Shown here piece by piece: positions 10,473-23,057 of a stretch of DNA of 64,000 bases. The first letter of the stretch is position 1. Each line of letters starts with the position of its first letter. The stretch is from Ilyonectria destructans (Eukaryota > Ascomycota > Sordariomycetes > Hypocreales > Nectriaceae): contig JAHEWK010000039.1 of NCBI GenBank assembly GCA_020740775.1, positions 219,955-283,954 on the forward strand. The letters run 5' to 3'. The position numbers were made by a program, and so were the translations under genes. The notes below the pieces were generated by a model that worked only from the letters and a program-made list of their open reading frames with translations, was not told the origin of the DNA and searched no databases.

Positions 10473-11436
10473 ATGGGTCCCAAAAATCTCATCGTTGGCA
10501 CTCTGCTTTTTGCGGTAGGAGCACAGGCAGCTATCCCGAGGATTCGCGGGTTCAAACTTACTTGGGCCGACGACTTCAACGGTTTCCCCAACACTCTACC
10601 CGATGACTGGAACTGGATTATTGACACCGGCACCAGCTATCCTGGTGGCCCTCCGTCTTGGGGTACCGGGGAAATTCAGACGTACACTAGCAGCACCGAG
10701 AATGTCCGCGTCAACGGCAAGGGTGATCTTCTGATCACCGCCCTCCGGAACTCTTCTGGGGTATGGACGTCTTCCCGAATCGAGACTCAGCGAACGGACT
10801 TCATGGCACAACCGGGAGGGAAAATGCGAATCCAGGCCGATCTGAAGATTCCTTACTTGGACAACAACGGCGTCGGGTACTGGGCTGCCTTTTGGACTCT
10901 CGGCAGCGAGTATCGCGGCAACTACTGGTATGAATATGCCGTCCCGATGCAACCTGGACGTAGTTCTGATAACTGAGTGATGTAGGAACTGGCCCTCCGT
11001 CGGAGAGTACGATATCATGGAGAGCATCAACACCCTTGACCGGGCCTGGGGCGTGCTGCATTGCGGCACGAACCCCGGTGGGCCTTGCGATGAACCTAAC
11101 GGCATAGGCAATAGCCGACCATGCCCCAACAGCTCATGCGCAGGGGACTTCCACACCTACGCCATTGAGGTCGACAGGACAGGGTATCCCGAGACGCTCA
11201 GCTGGTTTGTTGATGGGGAGCAGTTTCACCAAGTCAACGAGACGCAATTGCCGGCAGACGTTTGGGTGAAGACGGTGCACCGCCCTCATTTCATTCTCCT
11301 CAACATGGCGATAGGCGGTGGCTTCCCGGATGGTGTTTATGGTGGTCCGACGCCGACCAATAGTACTGTTTCAGGAGGCACGTACGAGATCGGATATGTT
11401 GCTGTGTATAACTCAATCGGCTATCACCATCACTAA
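10473..11436 (+). CDS. Secreted GH16 family endo-glucanase-like enzyme, 301 aa
   Basis: Glycoside hydrolase family 16, laminarinase-type, predicted to cleave beta-1,3 (or 1,3/1,4) glucans outside the cell. The signal peptide is about residues 1-20 (MGPKNLIVGTLLFAVGAQA). The catalytic motif is GEYDIMES, matching the family E-x-D-x-x-E. A Trp-rich WAAFWTLG strand precedes it, as usual. One intron lies at 10928-10985 (58 bp, GTATGA...ATGTAG); splicing gives NYW-NWPSVGEYDIME with the frame kept. The exons are 10473-10927 and 10986-11436. No GPI signal is visible; the protein ends HHH. It is complete and uninterrupted. Confidence 0.9.
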
Positions 11437-11600
11437 GATCCTGCTGCTCAGTTACCTTTACCTTCTCTTCGACCTCTGAGAAAGACACGAATCCAAAGGC
11501 CGAAATACTTTGCGGGCGTGACGGGGTCGATTTTTTCACATAGGATTAGTTGTAATTATGTAGAAACCATTGAGCTCAGATTGGCTGTCAGCGTACCCAG

Positions 11601-11835
11601 TGTTGGAAGAACTGAGAGTTCCCCCTTAACTTCAGGATCAAGATTAAAGTTTGAAGTCCTACAATTAAGGTTCAAAGTCCTAGATGGGAACACTCAAAGA
11701 TATAAGGCCCCAAAGGGCCTCTCATTGAGATGTGAACTTAAAAAAAAAAAAGAAAACCCCAAGAATAATTACAATCATTCTACAATAAGAACTACTTCTC
11801 ATCAAGTGCACTCAGCACCCCTGCGCAATCCAACA
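11601..11835 (-). repeat. Copia-like LTR (235 bp) truncating a hAT gene
   Basis: Bounded by TGTTGG...CCAACA. The plus-strand left end TGTTGGAAGAAC and parts of the interior recur, inverted, at 28630-28788. It contains AGATATAAGG, a possible TATA element. It sits exactly where the hAT transposase frame stops matching its family. The flanking 5-mers (cccag and acatt) are not a target duplication, so it may mark a recombination breakpoint rather than a clean insertion. Read on the minus strand it also starts TGTTGG, so orientation is uncertain. Confidence 0.6.
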
Positions 11836-14030
11836 ACATTGCTTGAACTCACTATCCTCGTGTGTTTTCCGTAGCACACATGACGACGCCGTAGTCTCCA
11901 CAATTGCTTTTTGTTGATCATCCGTTGCTGTTAGCCGGCTGCAGCCATACCAGCGGTCAAGATAGCCAGACAGACCCATCTTGGCGTCTCTCACCCATAC
12001 GAGCTGCTCCTCTGTAGCCCAGTTCGCCTCGAGATAACTCATGCCAAGAGCCGGGTGCAGAATGATGGATGCGGCGAACAACGGGGACTCTCCTAGCTTA
12101 GTGTAGTACTCCTCGAGCTTCCGCCAGGCAGTCGTGATTGAGAGCCTTAGATAGTGTCGATGATCTTTTCCAATGTTTTCGATTTTCGATAGTCCGGACG
12201 GCTTGCCCCGTCTCGCGTATTCTCCTCGGACGTGGTCTGGCGAGGGCCTCTCCTGTGGCTTTCGGGGCGGCGTGTCCATCTCACAGTCTTTGAATCGAGC
12301 AGGAAGTTGGCGGGTTCGGTTTGGTCGCCCTCGAGGCAGCCTCACCTGCGGGCTGGCATTCTCCTCCGCCGTCTCTTCTGGGACAGCATTATAGAACAGC
12401 TTCCAATCCTCCAAATGTTCCAGCAAGTATTCTATGCCTGTCATCACCTCCCAAAGACGTCTATGACCTCCCTCACTGCCCCACCCTTGGGTCCTCATGG
12501 TCTGCAGATAGAATGGCTCAAGAACATGCTTGACTTCCACCAAAAGCCTCCAGTCATCAGCCTTCAAGACATCGGCTTGGGGGAGGCATCCCTCGACATC
12601 CGGATGTATCAAGAAGGCCCTGATATCTCCCTGCCTGACAAGTGCTCGAGAGATCATGAGGTAGGTGGAATTCCATCTCGTGTCATTGTTCATGACAACC
12701 TCTAGCTCCGCCGTAGACTCCTCTGCCAAGAGAAAACCTTGTGCTTCATCGTTCTCACGTGCGATCCTCTTGAAGAGCTCACATCTCTGAGGGGACGATC
12801 TGATAAACTTGACAACGTTATGAAGCTTTCCCACCGGCCCTTTCTTTCTCCAGTGCCGTAGGTCTTCCTCGTGGCGGCCGAGAAGGTTGAAAACCTGCGA
12901 CTCGGCCTCGAAAGCCTCAAAATCTTCCCCGTAAAGGAACGCACGAGCTACCAAGTTCAAGATATGTCCATAGCAGCGCATGCGTCTGGCACGTACATCC
13001 GCAGGTGTCATCTCTGTGTCGAGACTTCCGTAGAAATGTTGGAGACAGTTATCATTAGAGGACGCGTCGTCCGAGATCACCGTTCCAACTCGATCCTCTA
13101 TTTTCCACTCTTGGACGATTTGCGAAAGCGTTACGGCGAGGTTGTCTCCGCTATGACACCCGAGCTCGCGTCGAAGTGCAAGTAAGCGTGACTGGTGGTG
13201 GCCCTGGCGGCCAAGGAAGTGAGCTGTGACTGCCATTATAGCGTACCGATTGGGCGAGGTCCAGAGGTCGAACCCAAGATGAATTTTGGTGAGGGCATTC
13301 AAAAGCTCCTGCTTGACCTGGTCTCTCTTGGACTTGTACACGTCGTCCAGCAGACGGCTCATTGATTGCCGGCTCCATGGTATCTGGCCTGACAAATGAG
13401 GGTCGAGCTGCCATACGAGTTGTTCGAAGAATGGATCCGTGAAGAAAGAAAAGGGAACGTCGGCGTTGATCAGAAGTCCTAGGCTTAGCTCTCGGACAAT
13501 CTTGACCTTGGCTCGCGGGACGGCGCTGTAGTGTAAGCGTGGTCGCTTGACACGATCGGAGTCGTCGGTCGATGGGTCAGTATCGGCGCCTTGGCTGCTT
13601 TCGAAGATCCGGTGTGACCTGCACTTGTCAATGATGCTCAAGCTGACGATGCTTCACGTGTGACGTACTTGCGGAGGTGGTCAGCTGCCGAACTGGTAGC
13701 GGCAGCGGCGAAGAACTCGGGCTGGCCCTTCGCATCGGATAAACGGCAGGCCCAGTAAGGGTTCGACGGGCTGTCGTTGGCATCTAGTTCAACAAGAAAT
13801 AAACCATGGCGCTTGATCCAGCTCTTCCGGCCCTTCGAGCCCTTTCTGGATAAGGACTCTTCCAAAACATATCGTTTGTTCCTCCACACCGCTCGCGGGA
13901 GATCTGCAACGGTGGGATGGTCTGGTAATGCGGTCTGCGTCGTCGATTCGAGTTGACTTGTCAAGTTCCTCGGCAGTCGGAGAAGAGCAAAGGCGGATGG
14001 TGGAGAAGGAAGCATGATGTCATTGGGCAT
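11812..14030 (-). pseudogene. hAT-family transposase, C-terminus lost
   Basis: hAT cut-and-paste transposase. The first exon (14030-13669) has a BED-type finger region (KRHGLFLVELDAND, YWACRLS, then DHLRKSH once spliced); the second Cys of the usual C-x2-C is Ser. A 50-bp intron (13668-13619, GTACGT...TGCAG) restores the frame into the long second exon. That exon carries hAT core features: GFDLWTSPN, TVISDDASSNDN, MRCYGHILNLVARAFLYG, and NNDTRWNSTYLMI. The C-terminal dimerisation region usual for the family, with its ERLFS motif, is missing. From 11835 the frame runs into LTR sequence and stops at 11812. Everything before the break is open. Confidence 0.85.
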
Positions 14031-14371
14031 GCATCAGTCCGCACTGGCACGCGTTAAAGCAGGTAACGTTAAACAATTCCCCAAAACGCGGTCTGATCTC
14101 GTGGGAAACAAGGATAATAAGAAGTGACTTTTAGTTCCGTGCCTCTCAATCATGAAGAAAAGTAGCTCGTTAACAGGCATTTTTCAGGATGGCTCTGATT
14201 GGTCAGACCAATCGGTACACGAACAGCGGAGCAGGTTCCGGGTAGGCTCCTATCACGCACTCATCCGCCTGGACCAGCTCGGCCACCTCGCTATATTGCG
14301 TATCAAATATATCAAATTGCGTCTCAAATCTGGGATTTTGTATTTGTTTGGTTTGAAATAAGATTTCGCTC

Positions 14372-14396
14372 TGTTTGTTTGTTTGTTTGGATTTGA
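14372..14396. repeat. TTTG-type microsatellite at a truncation point
   Basis: A run of TTTGTTTG units lies just outside the point where the next pogo-like frame ends. Confidence 0.6.
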
Positions 14397-14397
14397 T

Positions 14398-15396
14398 TTA
14401 TGGGCAGCGCTGGTCCCGGGGCTGGGTTTCCTCGAGGAAAACTTGAAGAAACCACTTTTGGAAGACACTAATATTAGACCAGCCGGAAGGCGTGCATTCA
14501 TAAGCCCATTTGGGGATATCCCCGTCAGGAAACCACTGTCCCTGCAGGTTGAGGCCCGTAAACACCATACACGGGGTCAGTCTGTTGCCGCCGGCACCCA
14601 CACACTCGATAATAGAGACCCAGGTACGAGAATCGCTAGCCGAGACCGCTGAATAGCTCGTGAGAGAGGTGCCGACCACTCGCCCGGCGTTTGTAGCGCC
14701 TTCCGCGATGCCGTGCTCGTCAACGTTATAGATCCGGGCGCGGCCAACGCTCTTGGTCTTGATCATGTGATCAACCCGGTCAATGTGGTCCTTCAGCCTC
14801 TCTTTCGTAGTTGACCGAGTTCTCACGGCTTCAATCTCTCGAGAGGGCTTCGTTTTTATGGCCGGGTTGCGTTCAATAAACCGGGGGACCCAGTTGTGGC
14901 CGATGGGCTCGTCATCGCCGGCACAGCTTATCATGAGCTGTGCAAAGCCACGGATTTGGCCGTGGCTAGGAGCCCGGCCGGCTGCCTCTTCTTGGAGGAT
15001 CCATTCGACTAATTCAGTCTCTTGATCCTTTGATAGTCTTTGGGTCACTTCCTTCGCCTTGTGAATATTTACAGAGCCATCAATCCGGCTCTGCAAAGTC
15101 GTACGCTTCAGACCGTGGTCTTGTGCGGCATTTGCGACTGTGTCATGTTGGGCTTGCAGCATTGCGGATCTGAAGACATATTCACGATCCTCATCCGTTG
15201 TAGATAGTATAATTAAAAGATTGATCAATTTGGAGGTCAAATGGCGATGCAATAGCCGAGTTACAAGTGAGGGTTGTGATGCATGTAGGACGAGGCGGGG
15301 GTGACGAAGTTGTGGGTCCCCACTCTTCTCCCTTGTTTCACTTTGCAACAGACAAGATACGCTATCTTGGCGGATATCGATGACGCCGTCCAACAA
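14398..15396 (-). pseudogene. pogo-like transposase, truncated
   Basis: Fragment of a DDE_1 transposase of a different subfamily from the two complete pogo-like elements. It has an HTH region (AMLQAQHDTVANAAQDHGLK), a CENP-B-like HTH (HGQIRGFAQLM to NWVPRFIERNP), and the first catalytic Asp in YNVDEHGIAEG. The frame ends at FLEETQPRDQRCP, before the second and third catalytic residues. The first 60-70 residues look unlike transposase, so the true start is probably inside the frame, near 15190. Confidence 0.75.
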
Positions 15397-15787
15397 TGCG
15401 ACAATGAACTAGCGATTGGGAGTGGTTGCCTCTGGAGATGTGGGGCCGGTTGTTGTTGATGTGGTGTGGGCGTCGGTCGTGGCATGCGTCGTTGACCCTG
15501 CGGGGGGAGTCCGGTCGATGGGTTCCGGCAAGTAGACTCGGGAGATTACCCCTTGCTGTGGCGTTGGTCTGAAGCGGGCGGCATCTCTCAGCTTCCCCAG
15601 TTAGCACTTCAGGCGCTGGGTTGAGGGGGGCTCAGCTGGGGTCTAGTTGCCATTTGGGTAGGGTCCCCGAATCCAGGGTTTTGGGAAACGGTTAGTGCTG
15701 ATGGATGAGGTCTAATTAACCCGCAATAGAACTAGTCTGTAGGGCATCTTCAAGTTCTGTCCCCACACTCGTGCGTTGTCTCATCTA

Positions 15788-16499
15788 CTTGGCATCCGGT
15801 GAAGGTTTTGTTAGTGCCCCACCCTGATTTTTGGGGGGGAAGGTGTCAAATTGGTCAGGAGAGGAACTTGATCCAACTTGCATTCTTGACAAAGAGCAGC
15901 GGAAGAAAGGATGGATGTTCTGGGGCTGTTTTTCCGGGCGCTATGGCAAGGGCCCTGGAGTCTTCTGGGAGAAGGATTGGGGACCAATAACAGCAGATAG
16001 CTATCAAGAACATATAGTTCCTGTTGTATGTGGTTGGAATCGGCTCCATCGAGACTCTAGATTTGTCTTCATGCAGGACAATGCTTCTTCTCAGGCATCT
16101 GCAGCAACTATAAAAGAGCTGAAGGAAAGAGGGATCCAGGTCTTAGAATGGCCTCCTTTCTCTCCAGACTTGAATCCTATAGAAGCTGTATGGAACCCTG
16201 ATGAAGGCTTACATGGAGTCATTTCCTGAGAAGATGTCATATGATCGGCTTAGAGCTGCTGGAAAGCAAGCTTGGGACTAGCTTGAGGAGAGGGCTTTAG
16301 ATAAGCTACTCCCGACCATGCCTAATAGATGTCAGGCTGTTGTTGATGCCAAGGGAATGCATACAAAACACTAGAAGGTAGCTGGTATGCAAATCAGAGA
16401 TATTTGAGGTACATTTAGGGAGGAAAAATTGACCAACTCCCCCCCCCCCCAACAAACCCTCTGGGGGGAGCCCTAACAAAACTTTTGCCGGACACCAAG
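15788..16499 (+). mobile_element. Internally deleted Tc1/mariner element
   Basis: 712 bp flanked by TA (15786-15787 and 16500-16501). The ends are diverged inverted repeats: CTTGGCATCCGG then GTTTTGTTAG on the left, and CTTGGTGTCCGG then GTTTTGTTAG on the right (reverse complement). Mismatches are mostly transitions. The left TIR leads straight into the transposase core, so the DNA-binding half was deleted. Confidence 0.8.
15831..16373 (+). pseudogene. Tc1/mariner transposase, catalytic-core remnant
   Basis: Encodes KGWMFWGCFSGRYGKGP, the second Asp region (FMQDNASSQ) and the third catalytic region (FSPDLNPIEAVW). The N-terminal HTHs and first Asp are absent. A frameshift after NPIEAVWN puts the rest (MKAYMESFPEKMSYDRLRAA) in another frame, with a further TAG after KQAWD, ending near 16373 with a DAKGMHTKH tail of the kind seen in fungal Tc1 families. 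Confidence 0.85.
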
Positions 16500-16501
16500 T
16501 A

Positions 16502-18341
16502 GTCTTCCATTTGTGTGGCTCAAACTTAGGTATCTTAGTGCGCGGGATAGAGTTTCGAAAGCGGTGGAAGTTACAGGTCTCGGTTAGCGTGCCTAGACCT
16601 CCCAGGCTGATAACTGTCAAACCAAACCAGCGGGCAAAAGTGAATGTCCTCTACTTGCCTCATGAGCAGAGTGACTTATGTACCTCGAAAATTCTTCATC
16701 GACCTGCCAGGAAAAGCAATGATCAATGATCTAATAGTATAATTAAAAGGATTTCTCCAACAATGGGTGTCCACATATGAAATGGCAATCTCCGTCCCCT
16801 CCCGGCTCAGCTAGCCACTGGCACTACTACTAGGCCCCAGCGGGGTGCAACCTGTCAAGGCGACGATTGATCTCGGATCGGTTGTCCCGTGCAGATGATA
16901 CCTTGACAGGGAGCAGGGTTGTAAGTCTGAGGCATGGATGTTTGTTCGGGAAGCAGGACCCGAGACTCGAGATTTGGGAGAGTGAGAGAGAGCACACTTA
17001 TGACTCATACAACCACACAAGAAACATGCACAAGCACATGCTTATAACGTATCACAGCCCAAGTCTCACACAGCTCAGACCTGCTTCAACTGCCGATCTC
17101 TAGCCTCCAACGAATCAACAGGAGTTTTAATGATCAAAGCGTACTCCAAAATCGCCCAGAAACCATTCTTCCCCGCCTCTCCTCATCCTCTCCCTACAGG
17201 CCTCGTTTGGACCTCCGCTCTCAGCTCACAGCTTGCTCTCTCGCTTGACCTTGACAGGAAGGCCTAAAAAGCAAGGAAAAGCACAAACAAGCAATAAGGA
17301 GGCAAAAAAAATAAAAAAAAATAAACTCCCGGTCCAGATCGCGACTCTCACGCTCACTCTCAAGTCCTGATCCAAGCCCCTGTGGTCCGTATCCACGCCC
17401 AAGACGAGGTCTTGCATGATATGCCTCACGTTAGTTCTTACACCGAACCTTCGTTGGTGGCCATCCTTTCATCTCAGACATGTGCACACTGTCAAAGAAA
17501 GCAATATCGTCATGAGTAATCAATATCGCTTGGCAACGCACCTCCAAAAGGCCAAGCATTGGAGCTTTTCTTCGCTTTCTGATGAACCCTTGTCGGGCTT
17601 GTCGGAGCCGGGCTTTGAGGTGGTGATGAGCCATGTTTGACAGGCTCCTTTTCTGATGCTAGTCGTCACATCCCGCGCCCGTTGGATGAATTTATGGCTT
17701 GATTTAGCGCCATTATCTCGGTCGTCTTTGGCTCCATCAGGGATGCAGGCGCACACCGAGGCAGCCCCTGCAGCCACACTCTGCCAGTCACCATACTGTA
17801 CCTCCGTACTGTACCAGGCCAAACGAGAGATCGCAGATCGACTTCAACTTCCCAAGTCCGACGACGGCCTCCGAACTTAGAGTTTGAGGGGTCGAGCCCT
17901 TACACCTCTTAACACTAGCCCGTCTGTTAGTGCCGGGGAGTGTCTGTTATTAGTCTATAGAGGTGGCCACCTACCATGCACAAGGCGCGAATGGGCAATC
18001 TTGCATCCCATTCCTTCGAGTGCTGCTGTTCAGTGGACAAATCAGCTCAGGTAAACCAAGGAATGGGCCAGCCTGTTCTGGTCACAAACTCCACAAGCAG
18101 CAATGCCCATCCATCTACGGAGTACCTTAGCCGAGTTCCCAGTAAGATAAGACTCCCTGCTCCATACCTACCTACCTACCTACCCACGTAGCTACTGCGT
18201 ATGCACTTGGTAGTCTACGGCGCCAGCTAAGAACCACCCGTGCCCCATCATGTTCCACCCAGCCAAGTAAGGATCCTCGTTTCTCCCCCATGCCGCGCCA
18301 GCAACTCGTCGTTGCTCCTCCGCGGGTTTCTGAATCTCGTC
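16502..18341. other. 1.8-kb region with no recognised gene
   Basis: Short frames only. It has poly-A tracts near 17305-17325 and a (CCTA)n microsatellite at about 18168-18185. The last 100-200 bp should contain the promoter of the MHYT gene. Confidence 0.4.
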
Positions 18342-21256
18342 ATGTCTTCCCACGACTTGTTTCGCGAATACCAGAATCAAATCGTGCCCCAGAGCTACAA
18401 TGCTGGCTTTGTTGCTCTCAGCTACGTCGTCAGCCTGGTCGGCGCTGGCTCGACCCTCGAGCTCATCAACAGGAGAACGGCGTTCCGGGGTCTCTTCAAC
18501 CAGTATGCCACACCCTCATTCCGTGCTCGCAGGAATATCATACTGACTCAAGATCAGTCTCTTGCTCGTGAGCTCTGCTGTCACCATGGGCGGAGTAGCC
18601 ATCTGGTGCATGGTAAGTTGCAGTTATCATATACCTTACATGTCAATCCCATCCCAAATAATCCGTCAGACGCTCACCATCTGCTTCCCTCCATCAGCAC
18701 TTCATCGGAAACAGAGCCATCGACCTTGCCAATGGAGAGCCCGAGATGCAAATCGCCTACTCGAGCGGATTCACAGCCGTATCCTTCTTCGTCCCTATCC
18801 TCGTCTTGCTAGCAGCCTTTCTCGCTATCGGCACCAATGAGGCCGTTTCCTGGTGGAGAGTTATTGTTGGTGGTGTCCTCTGCGGAACGGCCGTCTGCGG
18901 CATGCACTACCTCGGAAACGCCTCCATCGAAAACTACACCTGCGTATATCGACCACCCTATGTTGTCGGAGCTGCCGTCATCGCTGTCATTGCCAGCAAT
19001 GTTGCACTCGCCATGTTTTTCGTCTTCAGAGCCATGTGGGCCAACGCGTGGTGGAAGCGAGCTATCTCAGCCGTTTTCCTTGCAGGTGCGGTATCGGGGA
19101 TGCATTGGTGTGCTGCTATGGGAACTCGATATCGGCTTAAGAACATCAAGCCTGAAGGCAACAAGCCCTCAAGGAACGCAACCGTCATCGTTGTCATTTG
19201 TCTTGTCAGTATAATATGGCCCTGTAGCAGCAAGGAAGTGGCTGACTGGTATAGTCCCTTGGTGCTTGCTTCATCATTGCCGTCTCTGCCATTCTTCGGG
19301 CAAGGAATATAAGGAAGTCAGCGCTCCGAGCCCAACAGGTCACACTAGGCGCAGCCGTCTTCGACAATGGCGGTAGAATCCTCATCGATCCTGATGGATT
19401 CATTCCCAGCACCGTCGTTACCGACTCCTTCTTGGAAAAGGTAAGTGTTTAGTCCAGTGACACTTCTACGGCCAGAGCCCCTTACTGACTCTACCAAGAA
19501 CACCAAGGAAGGATTCGACGTCAGTCACCCACTCTTCCAGTGGATGTTCCAAGCATCGAGAAACTGGGGCATGATCTCAACCCTCGTCGGCGGCATGAGG
19601 CGGCATGTGTCACAGCTGCCGCACTCAGGCACCCATAAAGATAGACGGCATGGTATTCAGCTCATGACCGAGCACGGCGAGATGATTGAGCGGTACGACG
19701 TCATCTTCAGGGAGTTATTTTGTCTCGCCGCAGCAGCGCTGGCAGACCGACTCAGAGAGGATCTTACTTCGGTAGGCGTCTTGTGGGATGAGATTCTTCC
19801 CACGGGAGCAAACGGCAAGTGGTCACAGACAGAACCTCACAAAAACCCCCAGGAAAGTCCCGGATCGGAAAACGGAGGCGCGCACGAAGACGAACAGGGC
19901 GGCTCTGACATGGCAGAAAAGGGTCTCAAAACCTGGCAACCAGACTCTGGACGCGGATCGCTGATGTTGCTCATCCGCCGCGTTGAGTCGGATCGAGACG
20001 CCGAGCGCTTCGTGTCGGCTGGCTATCGTTTCGCTGAGCCTCATCAGGTGAGCGACATTATCAGGTCGAGCATGCAGATCCAGACTCCAGAGTTCGAGGC
20101 GAAACTTCGATCCATGTCGACGTATACGACAGAGCAGAACCAGACGCTTCCAGGAGTTCATCTGGGTTTCTTTGCCGTCCGAGCCCGTGTCAGCTCCGGG
20201 TTTGAGGTCCTGGTCCGAAAGGGTGCCCACCATCTACTCCCATCCATTGCTCTTCCGACCAAGGCCCTCAATAAGTGGCACGTGCAGTTTCTCAGGAGGT
20301 TTGAGAACATGTCTGTTTCCAAGGTACTCCAGGGTTTGAAGGGGGAGGCCTCGCTGCGACGAAGCGCCCAAGAGACAGAGTTCGCAGGTCAGCTCTCGGA
20401 CACAATCAAAGCGCTACGGGAGTGGACACGGGAGCCCCTACTTGAAGACGCCGTCCTCACGTCTACCACCGTTCGTGTGCCTTGCCGAGGTGACGAAGCG
20501 CAGGCTGAGGCAACCATGATCGCGATGCGACTGGTGATTCCCATTCACGCGGTACTCTTGAGTCAAAACTGTGAGTTTGTGCCTCTCAGCTTCTTCAAGA
20601 TGCGCCAGGTGTCGGCGCAGTTTCAACAAGAGTTCACCCGAGGCGTGCATCAAGAGTTTGGCCATGTTGTCAAGCTCGGGGGCCGGCGCGAGGCATCTCA
20701 AGCCAGCGGGCACGGACAGTTAGCCAAGTTCTGGCCGTTTGGGCGGACCGACAGTTTAGTGGCGACCACGACCAAGCTAAACAGTAGGACCATGGCGGGA
20801 GTGGGCGGACGACGATTCTCCTCACCCGATTCCACACGGTCTGGTTCGACAATTAACCTTTGGCCGTCTGGCAATGTCAACCGGACAAGGTCGACGAACT
20901 CGTTAGATAGTTTGAGCACACATGCGGCAGCACGGGAAGATGAAGCTCAGGCGACGCCATCGTACGGGGGCATCATGGTGTTTCAAGAAATCACGATTGA
21001 TGTTGAAGAAGGAAAGGCAAGGGGAGTGGTAAGCCCTGGATCTGACGGCTCCGACACCGTCACGATCGAACCGACCAACTGGAAAACATCGCCGGCAGCA
21101 GGGATCGAGCTACAGTCGATGGGCCATATCGGAGCCAACGTGCATGCGGGCTCACAAGGACAGGTGTCCATCGACATTGCGGCGCGTAAGGGATCTATAG
21201 GCCCTGCATCGTCTTTTGTGGATATTCTATTTGCCGAGACTGTTAAGAGCAGGTAG
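18342..21256 (+). CDS. MHYT-domain membrane signalling protein, 888 aa
   Basis: Five exons: 18342-18502, 18558-18612, 18698-19204, 19255-19440 and 19499-21256. All four introns (55, 85, 50 and 58 bp) are GT-AG and the phases join without stops. The N-terminal third is hydrophobic with several transmembrane helices and three MHYT-like motifs: CMHFIGN, CGMHYLGN and SGMHWCAAMGT. This is the signature of MHYT sensor modules, thought to bind a metal and sense small ligands such as O2, CO or NO. The cytoplasmic remainder is about 580 residues with no kinase or cyclase motif that I recognise. It includes a Ser/Arg-rich stretch (about residues 700-800) and a Gly-rich tail. Proteins of this layout are known in filamentous ascomycetes but poorly studied. 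Confidence 0.85.
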
Positions 21257-21740
21257 GAAACGATGAGAGGCGATTAATTGCCGCACTAGCACATTAAGAG
21301 TGTGATGTATGCGCGTGTTTATCTAGATAATATATATAATATTTAGACTTTTGGCTTTCACTGCCTTGTTTGGGCTTTGAAGACGGACTCTAAGCGGCCA
21401 TAACTATTTCATTATTAGAATTGGGTTGGCTAGAAAGGAAACAGAGGCAATAGAACACAGCCTGCACAAAGTGTAGAAGCTTGTGCAAGCTAGATGTATA
21501 GCAACACATCCTCTGATTAGGGCAATAATAAAAGACGATGATTTTGTACCTTAATTCTATCACATTTGACTCTCAGCCACTATCACCTCTTATCATATAA
21601 CATAAGAGATATGGCTTAGTACACCTTGGTTAGCAAGCCAAAAATCTAACACATAAATCTTCGTTCCCCGGCAGGTTCGATGTTTACTCAGTCCGCCCAA
21701 AGGACTCGATTCTATGCGGCTGAACCTCACTCGAGATGGT
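21257..21740. other. 3' flank of the MHYT gene, AT-rich
   Basis: AT-rich, with ATATATAATATTT near 21330 and no reading frame of note. Confidence 0.4.
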
Positions 21741-22420
21741 GGTCTGTGGTGCTGCTTCAGTCATTTGGCATGATCTACAGGGACAGTCCCGGAAGAACTT
21801 CGTCTACAGCAACGCGACCGCGGCGGCAACGACAAGTCATGGAACAACCCCACCCCCGTCCTCCACCTCAAGACCAAGCGCGACATTGAGATTCACCTTC
21901 GCAATTCCACCGCCGGCGGCAAGGACTCCATGGGCTGGAGGATCCTGCGGGCCGCAACTTCATCGACAGCTGCGCTCAAGGTCTTCATGACTGCAGTACG
22001 CGACACTTTGAAGGGGATGCCACTGCAGTGGGGGATAACCAAGGATATTGGCGTCTTTGCACCGAAGGCTTTGCACGACCCTGCCGCCTAGACCAACAAG
22101 GCCGCCCGCGGCGCAGGCGACGAACTGACCTTTCCCCAACTGAGTCAAACGTTCGAGAGGGTTACCGGAAGCCGGCTGGCACGACATGTGGGCGGAAAGC
22201 CTTTAAAGGCTGGCGTTGCGGAGCCGGGAAGTATGATAGGTTGGTTGCGGGATGAAGGCTACAACGTCGACATATAGGAAGTTAAGAAGGTTCATCCGGA
22301 TATCACGTCCGTAGAGACATGGTTGAAAACGAGTGCCTTTGTTAAGCGCGCATAGGAGAAGCATAGGAGAAAGCTAGCAGAGAAGAGTAGTTATGGGTTA
22401 TACGAGCGAGCATAGAGCGC
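21741..22420 (+). pseudogene. NmrA-like family relic 1 (C-terminal half)
   Basis: Translation in shifted frames gives landmarks of NmrA-like NAD(P)-binding regulators: NFVYSN, WNNPTPVLHLKTKRDIE, WRILRA, RDTLKGMPLQWG, TKDIGVFAPKA, GDELTFPQLSQTFERVTG and HPDITSVETWLK. There is a frameshift near 21815 and stops at DPAA*TNK and VDI*EVKK. The Rossmann N-terminus (GGTGxQG) is absent. The ancestral protein would be a redox-sensing regulator or SDR-like oxidoreductase. Confidence 0.75.
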
Positions 22421-23057
22421 TAACATTGAGCTTCTTAGAGACATGTGAACGCTGCAATAATATATTTCCTTATAATTATCCGGAGTCCCACAATGCGCCA
22501 CGCGTATTTAGCTGCTAGTGTCGTTGAAGATGAACTAGAGACAGCTGGTTGATATTCTCGGCCTGTTACTGCCCGCAACACCTCATTCCACCTCCTTTCA
22601 AGGCAAGAAACAAGCCAGCACGTTCTAAAGACAAGCCCCTCAATTCAGCAACTCAGTGAGAAGTCGCTGGCTGGCAACATCTCGAGTTCCCACCTTCAAA
22701 CTCACTTGTTGTGTGCTATCGGGAGCCAGTCACTGATGGAGAGGCTAGGAAGCTCTTGCAGCTTTGCCAAGGCGACCATCGTACATCACCCTGATTGGTG
22801 GTGGGGCATTCTTCTGATCAATACACAGATGGATCGCCAGCTTCCCAATCGCGTGGTCCGCTCTTCATTCGTACAAGTAGTCAGAATATCATCCCATAAG
22901 TCTTAGCAATAATCATCTTTATCAAGGCATTTTGTCGAATAGATCAATTCTTGAAACCTTGAGAAGACTTGGAACCCCCCGGCTTCTTCATATTAAATAG
23001 CCGTGGGCATTTGGCTGGCTGCGTTTCTAGAGAATGAATGATTCTAGAGAATGAAAA
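22421..23057. other. Intergenic, no gene seen
   Basis: Short frames without recognisable similarity. Part of it is the 3' flank of the GH17 gene on the minus strand. Confidence 0.4.

Noticed and set aside
17880..17910. Possible tRNA T-loop-like GGTCGAGCCC
   Set aside because: No matching acceptor, D or anticodon arms. I found no convincing tRNA, rRNA or CRISPR array in the window.
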